From: Hydrotalea sp.
GTDB taxonomy: Bacteria; Bacteroidota; Bacteroidia; Chitinophagales; Chitinophagaceae
Length of the DNA: 39,914 nt
Direction: 5' to 3'
Assembly (NCBI GenBank): GCA_027364735.1
Contig: DAHXOT010000022.1
Location: 1 to 39,914 of the forward strand
Shown piece after piece: positions 33,273 to 39,914 of the stretch. The notes beneath the pieces were generated by a model, which saw only the letters and a program-made list of their open reading frames with translations, was not told where the DNA came from and made no database searches. Made by a program: the position numbers and the translations under genes. How positions within the stretch are numbered: the stretch's first letter is position 1; every line of letters begins with the position of its first letter.

Positions 33273-34390
33273 AATAATTGAAGTAAAGATAAGTAGGCTT
33301 TATGTGCGATATTATTCCAATAAAAATTTTCGAAGAATAAAGTATCAATAGGTTGGCTGTTATCTAATTCTACACTCTTCATTTGGTGGATAAACTTTTC
33401 AATATTGTTATCTTCCACTATTTTCATTTTATCATGCAAATAGGTATAATGCAAACCTCTTGCACCGCTTTGGGTGGTAATTACTGTAAGGTTATTGGCT
33501 AAAGCTTCTACCAATTTTGTTTTAATACCTGTTGCTAATGCAGATGGTTGAATAAATGCAGTACATCCTTTTAAATACGTATCAATATCTGGCACGTAGC
33601 CGGCAATAATTATTTCCGGTATATTATCTGCTAATTGCAAAAATGATTCGGTAAAACCATTTCCGCATAATATTATGGTATAAGCCAATTTTTCTTTTTG
33701 TAATAAGGGTATTATTTGTTTGATAATGATGTTGGCTGCATTGTTATTTGGAGCATAATTCATAGTGCCGTTAAACAAAAAAATAAGATGGTTGGTAGAA
33801 ATGTTATGATGTTGTTCTACCCATTTTCGTGCAGCAAGTTGTTCTTGATGTGTAGGGGCTTTTTCTAAATGAGTACCGTAAGTAATGATAGAATAGGAAG
33901 GATGTTTTGCCGGTAATAATTGTAAAAATGCTTCTGCATCTTCTTCGCATTTATAAAAAATATGATTGGCTTTTTTATGAACCCATTTTTCGTACGCAGC
34001 ATACATTTTCCACCATTTTCTACCTGCCATTTTAAACCGTTCAAATTCAAGATTATGTGAATGAATGATAAAAGGCTTGCCGGTAAAGTATTTCAACAAA
34101 AATCCTAACCATCCGAAATAAGAATGTTCTATTATAATTATATCAATTTTCTCTTGTTTTATTAGTTTAATTAGGGATGGAATATAAATGATATTTAAAA
34201 ATCCCACCCAGTGATTGAATAAAAAAGGATGTAATTGAAAAGGATATGTTTTTTCAATTTCGTTTTCTTTAGATAAAGCCAGAATAACCGAACAGTGATT
34301 GGATAAATAATGATAAAAATGGGCAATACCTTTTTGCCCACCCATTTTTGCAGGAAATGCTTTAAAAGAAATGATACCGAGAACCTTCAT
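33269..34390 (-). CDS. GT4-family glycosyltransferase
   Basis: This 373-residue GT-B type enzyme has the N-terminal Gly-rich turn AKMGGQKGIAHFYHYLSN (about 14-31), the linker and start of the C-terminal domain at LIFLFNGTMNYAPNNNAANI (about 207-226), then IIAGYVPDIDTYLKGCTAFIQPSALATGIKTKLVEALA (about 265-302). The usual E(x7)E signature reads PSALATGIKTKLVEALA: the distal Glu of VEALA is present, but the first position is not the usual Glu. It is probably a surface-glycan mannosyl- or glucosyltransferase-like enzyme; the sugar is unknown. It begins 3 bases after the YfhO-like gene and overlaps the next gene by 4 bases. Confidence 0.85.
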   Translation of the reverse strand: MKVLGIISFKAFPAKMGGQKGIAHFYHYLSNHCSVILALSKENEIEKTYPFQLHPFLFNHWVGFLNIIYIPSLIKLIKQEKIDIIIIEHSYFGWLGFLLKYFTGKPFIIHSHNLEFERFKMAGRKWWKMYAAYEKWVHKKANHIFYKCEEDAEAFLQLLPAKHPSYSIITYGTHLEKAPTHQEQLAARKWVEQHHNISTNHLIFLFNGTMNYAPNNNAANIIIKQIIPLLQKEKLAYTIILCGNGFTESFLQLADNIPEIIIAGYVPDIDTYLKGCTAFIQPSALATGIKTKLVEALANNLTVITTQSGARGLHYTYLHDKMKIVEDNNIEKFIHQMKSVELDNSQPIDTLFFENFYWNNIAHKAYLSLLQLL

Positions 34391-34393
34391 TCT

Positions 34394-36883
34394 CTAACTA
34401 TTTTCAACTTTCGGTTTTTTAAATCCTGTTGCAATGGCCCCCAACAATAATAGCCAAACAATTGCCGAAGAAATTACGGCTACTTTATTACTGCTGTAAT
34501 AAGCGGCAGGCTTAAACTCGAAGGTTATTGTATGTTTGCCGGAAGGTATGGATAAACCTCTTAGTACATAATTAGTTTGTATGATAGGAGTTTCCTTATT
34601 ATCTATATATGCTTTCCAACCTCTATTATAAAATATTTCACTAAATACGGCAAACTCGTTGTTATTACTTTGTGATTGGTATTCTATAAAATCATTCTCG
34701 TTTTTAATTAAATGTACAAATGCTGCTGTATCTGTTTCATTTGAAATATGAATAAGTGATTTATCTTTTTCTTCTATAACAGCCGTATCTTTTGGATTAA
34801 AATTATTTAATGCTTTAATTACAGAAAGTGGATTTTTTTCGTATTGAATACCTTTTACAAACCATGCTGTACCCAATGCCTGTGGATTTTGTTGTGCCAT
34901 TGGTTGATTGGTTTGCGGATTAGCAACTATAAAGTATTTTGTATTGAGCATGTCTAATACTTTAAAATTGATAGGCTGTTTACGCAAATGAAAGTTTAGC
35001 AAATCCTCATAAATGCTCAGCTTAGCCGGATGGTAACCACCAATTGAATGATGGTAGTAGGAGGTTAATGCATCATTAAAAGGATCAACAGTAAAATTTA
35101 AAACACGATAGTATGAACTGTCTTTTAAAATAGCTGCATCAGCAGGTGTAGGTTTAAAACTTTCATCATTAATAGTTTCTTCATCCTGAAAATTGTTTTC
35201 ATTCAAATATCTTCTTCCTACGCCTAAAACATCTATTGTACTTAAGAATAATAATGCAATAATGGCATAGTTTGCTTTTAGTTTTTCTATAATAAAAAGC
35301 CATAGAACTACAATAGCCAATGTTATAAAAGTTATAGAACGAACAATATCGCTGCCAAATAAACTTTGTCTGTCTTGTAAAAGTGCTTTGTAAAAACTAT
35401 TACCTGTTTCTTCACCACCTACCGCTTTTGATAAATATTTTTTTAAGTTTTCATCGGTGCTGCCAACATAGTTAAAACTAAAATATAAGTATGCTGCTAT
35501 CACAAAAAGAAGTATTGTTACAATAACAGATTGACGAATTTTTTTAATAGACTGTTGCTTATCGGTTTCTTCGAAAAAGAATTGTTGTAAAGTAAGAATT
35601 GCTGTAAACGGAAATATTAGTTGCGGAATAATTAGAGTCATTGTGGGCACTCTAAACTTGTTATACATTGGCAAGTGGTTAAACAAAAATTCATTAAATG
35701 GTTCGAAGTTTTTCCCCCAACTCATGGCAATAGCCAATACAGATAAAGCAAGTAGCCACCATTTATTGGGTGTTTTTAAATAAAACATTCCTACAATAAA
35801 TAAAAAGCAAATAATGGCACCAAGATACACGGGTCCACTGGTACCTAATTGTTGTGGCCCCCAATAGGCAGGCATGCTTGCTGCAAAATTTTCTGCTTGA
35901 TCTTCTTGTAAACCTTTTTCGGTAGCTAATTTTCCAAAATTAGAATTAGCATGAATTTCGTTTCCGCCCGAGCCGCCATAAATACCGGGAATGAGTAGGG
36001 TATAGGTTTCTAATTTTCCATAACTCCAAGCAAAGGCATAGTCTATTGGCAATCCTGCTTTTGTAACATCTGTTTTTTTGTTAGCCGATGTTGTGTCTAA
36101 CAATGCCGATCCATTGCGCATGGTTTCTTTAGAATAATCATACGTTGTAGCAAGGTTTACCAAGTTACAAGCTGCACCTAAGCCTCCGGCAATTGCGGCT
36201 AAGGCAATCGCTTTTAATGCATGTTTGTATTGTTTTGATTGAATCCATTGAACTAAAAATCCAATGGTCATTACTACTGCAATAATTAAAAAGTAATAGG
36301 TAATTTGTAAATGATTTTGCTGAATTAATAAGGCACTAAATACAGCAGTTAAAGCTGTGCCCCACCAATATTTTTTATGGTATAATAACCAAATAGCAGC
36401 AAGTAGTGCAGGTAAATAACCTAAAGCTTGCATTTGTGTATCGTGCCCTGCAACAATAATTACCGGATCGAAACTCGCATAAGCATACGCTAAGGATCCT
36501 ACAATTCCTATATAGGGGTTAACATTTACAACCTGACTTAAAAAATAAAATGAAATGCAAAGCAAAAAGAAAAAACCAATTGGTTTCCATAAATCTAATG
36601 TAAAAAGTATATGTAGGTAGCCAATACTAATTGGGTTTTCGGCTTCTAAAGCAATTTGGTATGCGGGCATACCACTGAACAAATTATTATTCCATAAAGG
36701 ATAGTGCCCATGGGTTTCTTTGTAGCGAAAAAGGTCTTGTGCCATTCCTTTCCAGTGTGTAACATCGCTTTGTTGTAACACTTTTCCGTTTAAAGCGGGT
36801 TTACAAAAAATAATGGCAATCAGTAAAAAAATAATGATAGCTACTGCATGTGGTAAAAGCAATTTCCACTGAAAATGTTTCAT
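34394..36883 (-). CDS. YfhO-family multi-spanning membrane protein
   Basis: YfhO-like proteins are polytopic GT-C-type membrane proteins; B. subtilis YfhO is linked to lipoteichoic-acid glycosylation. The 829-residue protein has about a dozen hydrophobic helices from residue 9 to about 560 and one at the C-terminus (SSAIVWLLLLGAIATGF). The first extracellular loop carries QQSDVTHWKGMAQDL and YPLWNNNLFSGMPAYQI, the usual YfhO motifs and probable catalytic loop. The extracytoplasmic C-terminal region ends in beta sequence before the last helix (GWKAYIDNKETPIIQTNYVLRG). The frame also reads from TTG 36910, but ATG 36883 puts the first helix near the start. It heads the glycan run and probably adds a sugar on the outer face of the inner membrane. 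Confidence 0.87.
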   Translation of the reverse strand: MKHFQWKLLLPHAVAIIIFLLIAIIFCKPALNGKVLQQSDVTHWKGMAQDLFRYKETHGHYPLWNNNLFSGMPAYQIALEAENPISIGYLHILFTLDLWKPIGFFFLLCISFYFLSQVVNVNPYIGIVGSLAYAYASFDPVIIVAGHDTQMQALGYLPALLAAIWLLYHKKYWWGTALTAVFSALLIQQNHLQITYYFLIIAVVMTIGFLVQWIQSKQYKHALKAIALAAIAGGLGAACNLVNLATTYDYSKETMRNGSALLDTTSANKKTDVTKAGLPIDYAFAWSYGKLETYTLLIPGIYGGSGGNEIHANSNFGKLATEKGLQEDQAENFAASMPAYWGPQQLGTSGPVYLGAIICFLFIVGMFYLKTPNKWWLLALSVLAIAMSWGKNFEPFNEFLFNHLPMYNKFRVPTMTLIIPQLIFPFTAILTLQQFFFEETDKQQSIKKIRQSVIVTILLFVIAAYLYFSFNYVGSTDENLKKYLSKAVGGEETGNSFYKALLQDRQSLFGSDIVRSITFITLAIVVLWLFIIEKLKANYAIIALLFLSTIDVLGVGRRYLNENNFQDEETINDESFKPTPADAAILKDSSYYRVLNFTVDPFNDALTSYYHHSIGGYHPAKLSIYEDLLNFHLRKQPINFKVLDMLNTKYFIVANPQTNQPMAQQNPQALGTAWFVKGIQYEKNPLSVIKALNNFNPKDTAVIEEKDKSLIHISNETDTAAFVHLIKNENDFIEYQSQSNNNEFAVFSEIFYNRGWKAYIDNKETPIIQTNYVLRGLSIPSGKHTITFEFKPAAYYSSNKVAVISSAIVWLLLLGAIATGFKKPKVENS

Positions 36884-36939
36884 CGTATTTGTTTTATAAC
36901 TGTTTGGCAAATTAATGCTATTTTGAACTAAAATTTTAT

Positions 36940-37224
36940 ATGCGGCATTTATTATTTCTTAATAAAGTAGCTTTTGTGTGCAATATCCTTTTTATAGTAA
37001 GTTTAATTGCTCGCCGAGTAGAAAATGTTTTTACTAATCAAGATATCAATAACTATATTATTATTCTTGGTTGGATTATTTCGCCCGTTTTAAATATGGC
37101 ACTTAATATTGCTGCATTATTTTTTTTCTTTCAAAAAAAGGAAACCGAATTGCCTAAATGGTTGTTATTAGGTAATTTATTATTCTTTTTGAGTCAAATA
37201 TTTTATTTTTTCATTTTCAATTAA
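36940..37224 (+). CDS. Small three-helix membrane protein, unknown
   Basis: I recognise no named family. The 94 residues give three hydrophobic helices: about 8-24 (VAFVCNILFIVSLIA), about 40-63 (YIIILGWIISPVLNMALNIAALFFF) and about 73-92 (WLLLGNLLFFLSQIFYFFIF). They are joined by short charged loops (RRVENVFTNQDIN and QKKETELPK). Small Chitinophagaceae membrane proteins of this kind are common next to transporters. The gene lies 12 bases upstream of the queuosine-precursor transporter gene on the same strand, so cotranscription is likely. It is divergent from the YfhO-like gene. Confidence 0.65.
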   Translation: MRHLLFLNKVAFVCNILFIVSLIARRVENVFTNQDINNYIIILGWIISPVLNMALNIAALFFFFQKKETELPKWLLLGNLLFFLSQIFYFFIFN

Positions 37225-37236
37225 CCAATTCAATCA

Positions 37237-38046
37237 ATGATCAGCAATATTTTAAAAGATAAGCCTACCAAGCTTTTTATAGGATTTGCCGCCTTTTTTG
37301 TTGCCAATGCTTTAATTGCAGAATGTATTGGCGGAAAAATATTTTCTTTCGAAAAACTGTTGGGAGGCACTCCTGCTAATTTTACCATATTTGGACAATC
37401 CGGATTGTCGTTTAATTTAACGGCAGGTGTTTTATTATGGCCATTAGAATTTGTAATGACGGATGTGGTAAATGAGTTTTATGGTCCTAAAGCAGTAAAA
37501 AGAATTAGTTATACTGCTGTAATTTTAATTGGCTACGCATTTTTAATGTTTTATACCGCCATGCAAGTTCCTCCTGCCGATTTTTGGATTGGCTCTAAAG
37601 CCAATAGCGGTATTCCTAATATGCAAAATGCTTTTGTAGGAATTTTTGGTCAGGGAATGTGGATTATCTTCGGAAGTCTTACCGCATTTTTGGTTAGTCA
37701 AATTGTTGATGTTACCGTATTTCATAAAATAAAACGTGTAACAGGAGAGAAGTGGGTTTGGCTACGGGCTACAGGATCTACGCTGGTTTCGCAATTGGTA
37801 GATAGTTTTATTGTTTTATTTATTGCTTTTAAAATTGGTAATGGATGGAGTTGGCAATTGGTATTAGCCATTTGTTTGGTTAATTATACGTACAAGTTTG
37901 TTATGGCTATTATTTTAACACCACTTATTTATATTATTGAAAAATGGATTGAAAATTATGTTGGTCACGATATGGCACATAAAATGAAACGTGCCGCTAT
38001 GGGTGAAGAGATTGATGCTTTTGCCAATATACCTACAGCAGGATAA
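37237..38046 (+). CDS. Queuosine precursor transporter (YhhQ/VUT family)
   Basis: YhhQ-family proteins import preQ0, preQ1 or related queuosine precursors across the inner membrane. The 269-residue protein has about seven helices and the family motifs EFVMTDVVNEFYGPKAVKR (about 71-89), SQIVDVTVFHKIKR (about 154-167), and RATGSTLVSQLVDSFIVLFIAF (about 180-201). The acidic and aromatic residues of those motifs are intact. E. coli YhhQ is smaller; this one has a longer loop around the PPADFWIGSKANSGIPNMQ segment. No riboswitch or queuosine-synthesis gene is adjacent. No clear terminator follows in the 181-base gap to the HicA gene. Confidence 0.88.
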   Translation: MISNILKDKPTKLFIGFAAFFVANALIAECIGGKIFSFEKLLGGTPANFTIFGQSGLSFNLTAGVLLWPLEFVMTDVVNEFYGPKAVKRISYTAVILIGYAFLMFYTAMQVPPADFWIGSKANSGIPNMQNAFVGIFGQGMWIIFGSLTAFLVSQIVDVTVFHKIKRVTGEKWVWLRATGSTLVSQLVDSFIVLFIAFKIGNGWSWQLVLAICLVNYTYKFVMAIILTPLIYIIEKWIENYVGHDMAHKMKRAAMGEEIDAFANIPTAG

Positions 38047-38227
38047 GCAATTGGTAGGGTTGTTAATAATTAAGCCGAAATGAAATTAAAAAACCGATTC
38101 CTGTTCTGCGTTTGTTAAAAGTATCGCAGAAGTTGAATAAAAGGTAATGTGTGAAATTTAAAAACAAAAGATACACCTGCAAGGCAACATAATGTAAGCA
38201 TCTTGATGTACACAGTTTCTTTGAAAT

Positions 38228-38452
38228 TTAGTTTTGAAAGTCTCTTATGTCAGTTAATGTTAAACCTAAAGTTTTAAGATTTGTTTTAATAACCATTAGA
38301 GGAACAGGGTCAATATGGTCTTGTATAATAATAGGTCGTGTCGCATTTGAGTGGCTATAAACATAATGCCCCTTGTGATGACGAATACATTTGCAACCTT
38401 TACTTTCAAGAAAACTAAGGAAATTTTTTAATGAAACATTATTCGGGTTCAT
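38228..38452 (-). CDS. HicA-like mRNA interferase toxin
   Basis: HicA toxins are small dsRBD-fold RNases that cut mRNA and are blocked by HicB. The 74 residues fit: LKNFLSFLESKGCKCIRHHKGHYVYSH, where the family has G-x-HHxxx and the catalytic His, then RPIIIQDH and PLMVIKTNLKTLGLTLTDI, matching the normal C-terminal HicA helix. Candidate catalytic residues are His in RHHKGH (about 24-28). The start ATG overlaps the stop of the upstream HicB-like gene by four bases (ATGA), so the two are probably translated together with the antitoxin first. The gene-pair order and overlap support the assignment; activity is not shown. Confidence 0.8.
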   Translation of the reverse strand: MNPNNVSLKNFLSFLESKGCKCIRHHKGHYVYSHSNATRPIIIQDHIDPVPLMVIKTNLKTLGLTLTDIRDFQN

Positions 38453-38847
38453 GAATAATCAGCTAAAGGAACAGTAATAGGTTTCGAAGACTTTTGAAAG
38501 TTATGTTTGTCATATACTTCTGTCAAGTCATGATTGTTTTTAAGTAACCATGAAAAGGTTGGTGGAGTAAAATATTTATTCCCTTTTCTTACTATCCATC
38601 CTCTGCTTTGCAAGTCTTTAATTAAAGTATTTTTATTCAATGTATATGTAAAATACTCTTGCAGAACTAATTCCCAAGACTGTCTGGCTTCTTCTTGGGA
38701 GTATCCATATCCAATTAAATCAAAAGCTGGACTGTACACATAATGAATGCTGTCGTCTTCATATTCAACTAAGTCAATTTTGACTTCAACATTTTTGTTA
38801 TGTGCCTTATTAAATAGCTTCCCCCAAAAATGACTTTGTTTTCTCAC
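38449..38847 (-). CDS. HicB-like antitoxin with an unusual C-terminus
   Basis: The 132 residues contain a HicB-type partial RNase H fold: VEVKIDLVEYEDDSIHYVYSPAFDLIGYGYSQEEARQSWELVLQEYFTYT (about 20-69), close to the family pattern y.a.cP.ldl.gyGdT.eeA. The C-terminal half (about 75-132, TLIKDLQSRGWIVRKGNKYFTPP onward) has no ribbon-helix-helix or HTH that I recognise, although many HicB proteins carry one for autoregulation. The start is GTG at 38847; an in-frame TAA lies four codons upstream and no ATG is available. It overlaps hicA by four bases. The gap upstream holds nothing that clearly drives it. Confidence 0.75.
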   Translation of the reverse strand: MRKQSHFWGKLFNKAHNKNVEVKIDLVEYEDDSIHYVYSPAFDLIGYGYSQEEARQSWELVLQEYFTYTLNKNTLIKDLQSRGWIVRKGNKYFTPPTFSWLLKNNHDLTEVYDKHNFQKSSKPITVPLADYS

Positions 38848-39162
38848 TTTGTGTAATTATTAAATAATAATATAAGCAATGCAAGGTAAAAAACTAAATC
38901 TAAATAAAAAAAAGAAGAGCATTTTTTGCCAAATTCATAAACTGAACTGTGTGCAATTTTAAATATTTACGTTATACACTGTAACTTAATTTTTCATTAA
39001 ACAATCTGCATTTTTGTTTAGATAGATTGATAATTTTTTGTTCTTGAATTGTATTATCCGCAGCCGGATATTTTGCACTATAATATTCAGTATCGGTTAC
39101 TCTTCGTAGCCTTATTCAATCCATAAATATTTTATAGAGCATTGCATAATTCAACTACGTGC
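38848..39162. other. Gene-poor stretch, possible gene remnant
   Basis: This 315-base AT-rich stretch has no convincing gene, RNA or strong terminator. The most protein-like signal is a 47-codon open frame on the minus strand, 39115 down to TAA at 38972. It includes residues such as RRVTDTEYYSAKYPAAD and EQKIINLSKQKCRLFNEK, but it lacks a standard start codon and begins right after a TGA. It could be the remnant of a decayed gene or chance. Confidence 0.3.
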
Positions 39163-39765
39163 TTACGGAATTAGTTTTATTTTTTGTAACCATTTTATTA
39201 CTTCTGTTTCGGCCTCTTTTGCCTTTTCATCTTTAATAGCAAAATAAATCCCGTCTCTTTCTATGCCACCTTTCATTTCAAAACCTTCCAATACTTTGCT
39301 TTTCGCACAGAGATCTTTTACTGTCTCGAAACTGCTTCCTACACCATAACCTGCATTTGTGTTGAAGGGAACAATTGTTTTTCCACTTAAATTGTACTGA
39401 TGTAAAAAGCTTTTCATTGGTGGCGGCATTTGCATATCCCAGGTAGGAAAGCCAAGAAACACAATATCGTATTTTTCAATAGCATCTATTTTTGTTTTTA
39501 ACGGTGGTAAATAGTTTGTTTCATTTTCTTTTACTACCTGTTGTACTGTTTGCCGATAATTTGCAGGATAAGGTTTTTCCAGTTCCAATGCTACTAATGT
39601 TCCACCTACATTGTGTTGAATGATTTCTGCTATTGCTTTTGTATTGTTTGTTCGCGACCAATACACAATCAATATTTTTTTAGATGGCATAGGTTGAGCA
39701 TTGGAGTAGTAACCGGCTAATACACCTAAACCGATGATGCATAAAATAAATGTGGATATTTTCAT
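39163..39765 (-). CDS. Exported flavodoxin-like protein
   Basis: The 200-residue protein has an N-terminal signal sequence (MKISTFILCIIGLGVLAGYYSNAQ) followed by a complete flavodoxin fold. The FMN phosphate loop is YWSRTNNTKAIAEII (about 35-49), the isoalloxazine-contact loops are FLGFPTWDMQMPPP (about 103-116) and PFNTNAGYGVGSSF (about 132-145), and helix and strand order are normal to the C-terminal KWLQKIKL. Most flavodoxins are cytoplasmic. Here the protein is probably periplasmic or membrane-anchored, because the N-terminal hydrophobic stretch lacks a lipobox. It follows the partly visible gene at 39777 by 11 bases, probably in one operon. The electron donor is unknown. Confidence 0.85.
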   Translation of the reverse strand: MKISTFILCIIGLGVLAGYYSNAQPMPSKKILIVYWSRTNNTKAIAEIIQHNVGGTLVALELEKPYPANYRQTVQQVVKENETNYLPPLKTKIDAIEKYDIVFLGFPTWDMQMPPPMKSFLHQYNLSGKTIVPFNTNAGYGVGSSFETVKDLCAKSKVLEGFEMKGGIERDGIYFAIKDEKAKEAETEVIKWLQKIKLIP

Positions 39766-39776
39766 TTCATTACAAT

Positions 39777-39914
39777 TTATTTCTTTGGTGGAGCTTCCAC
39801 ATTAGAAAAATTAAGCACCATCTGTGGCAGTCGCTCTCCTTTAATTTCAATCTTATTTAATTCTGTGTTGAATTTTTTGAGTTCAACGGCATTAAATTGT
39901 ATATTATCAGCACC
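39777..39914 (-). CDS. C-terminal end of a protein, cut by the window edge
   Basis: Only the last 45 codons are inside, ending in TAA at 39777-39779. The frame is open to the edge and reads GADNIQFNAVELKKFNTEL, then KIEIKGERLPQMVL and a polar end NVEAPPKK. I do not recognise the family from this fragment. It lies 11 bases upstream of the exported flavodoxin gene on the same strand, so the two are probably cotranscribed. Confidence 0.5.
   Translation of the reverse strand, partial: GADNIQFNAVELKKFNTELNKIEIKGERLPQMVLNFSNVEAPPKK

Noticed and set aside
38104-38131. Hairpin TTCTGCG / CGCAGAA after the queuosine-precursor transporter gene
   Set aside because: The stem is 7 bp with a 14-base loop and no T run follows, so a terminator call is not supported.
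1-39914. CRISPR arrays, insertion sequences, prophage or integrase genes
   Set aside because: No spaced direct repeats, no transposase or integrase motifs and no terminal inverted repeats were seen. The only tandem repeat is inside the H1-like gene.

Overview
The window is AT-rich chromosomal DNA from a member of the Bacteroidota, most likely a Chitinophagaceae-type organism. Four things point there: -7 elements of the Bacteroidota form TAnnTTTG instead of -10 TATAAT boxes, few visible Shine-Dalgarno sequences, an OMP_b-brl outer-membrane protein with a CarboxypepD_reg-like N-terminus, and a tmRNA tag ending YAMAA. The family level is inference. I see no insertion sequence, prophage, integrase or CRISPR array. 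The only accessory-looking piece is a HicBA-type toxin-antitoxin pair near the right end.

Layout. 1-900: tail of a tRNA, a terminator, and a secreted protein of unknown function. 1000-7200: mazG overlapped by a very large NtrY-like histidine kinase, meeting head-on a PolX-like protein whose polymerase site looks dead but whose PHP site looks intact. 7300-8200: a 54-residue Lys/Ala/Pro histone-H1-like protein, then rpmA and rplU. 8300-12460: GH3-family protein, dxr and rseP on one strand. 12570-12970: tmRNA with its terminator. 13100-17850: WYL regulator, methyltransferase, small membrane protein, cupin_5 protein, an ECF sigma/anti-sigma pair, and a probably cytoplasmic NlpC/P60 peptidase. 17850-19870: a tight minus-strand operon of lipoprotein, fluoride channel crcB, inorganic pyrophosphatase, TauE/SafE half-transporter and a 53-residue membrane protein. 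20040-23580: outer-membrane beta-barrel protein, DUF445 protein and tRNA-His. 23700-28090: Prc-like protease, purB and mqnA (futalosine route to menaquinone). 28080-36880: a surface-glycan block of four GT2 enzymes, one GT4 enzyme, a CmcI-like and an FkbM methyltransferase, and a YfhO-type multi-spanning protein. 36940-38050: small membrane protein and a queuosine-precursor transporter. 38230-39914: HicA/HicB pair, a 315-bp stretch with no convincing gene, an exported flavodoxin, and the end of a gene cut by the window edge.

How it fits together. Most of the window is housekeeping: nucleotide clean-up, isoprenoid and menaquinone synthesis, ribosomal proteins, trans-translation, purine synthesis, envelope proteolysis. 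The glycan block probably builds and decorates a surface polysaccharide; it has no recognisable flippase or polymerase, so it is either incomplete or feeds a pathway encoded elsewhere. The crcB-ppa operon links a fluoride exporter to a classically fluoride-sensitive enzyme. Gene packing is very dense: several convergent pairs abut or overlap at their stop codons. I found no clearly new multi-gene system. The best leads are the PolX-like protein with altered catalytic residues, the fluoride-linked operon, and the H1-like gene with a near-perfect internal DNA duplication.
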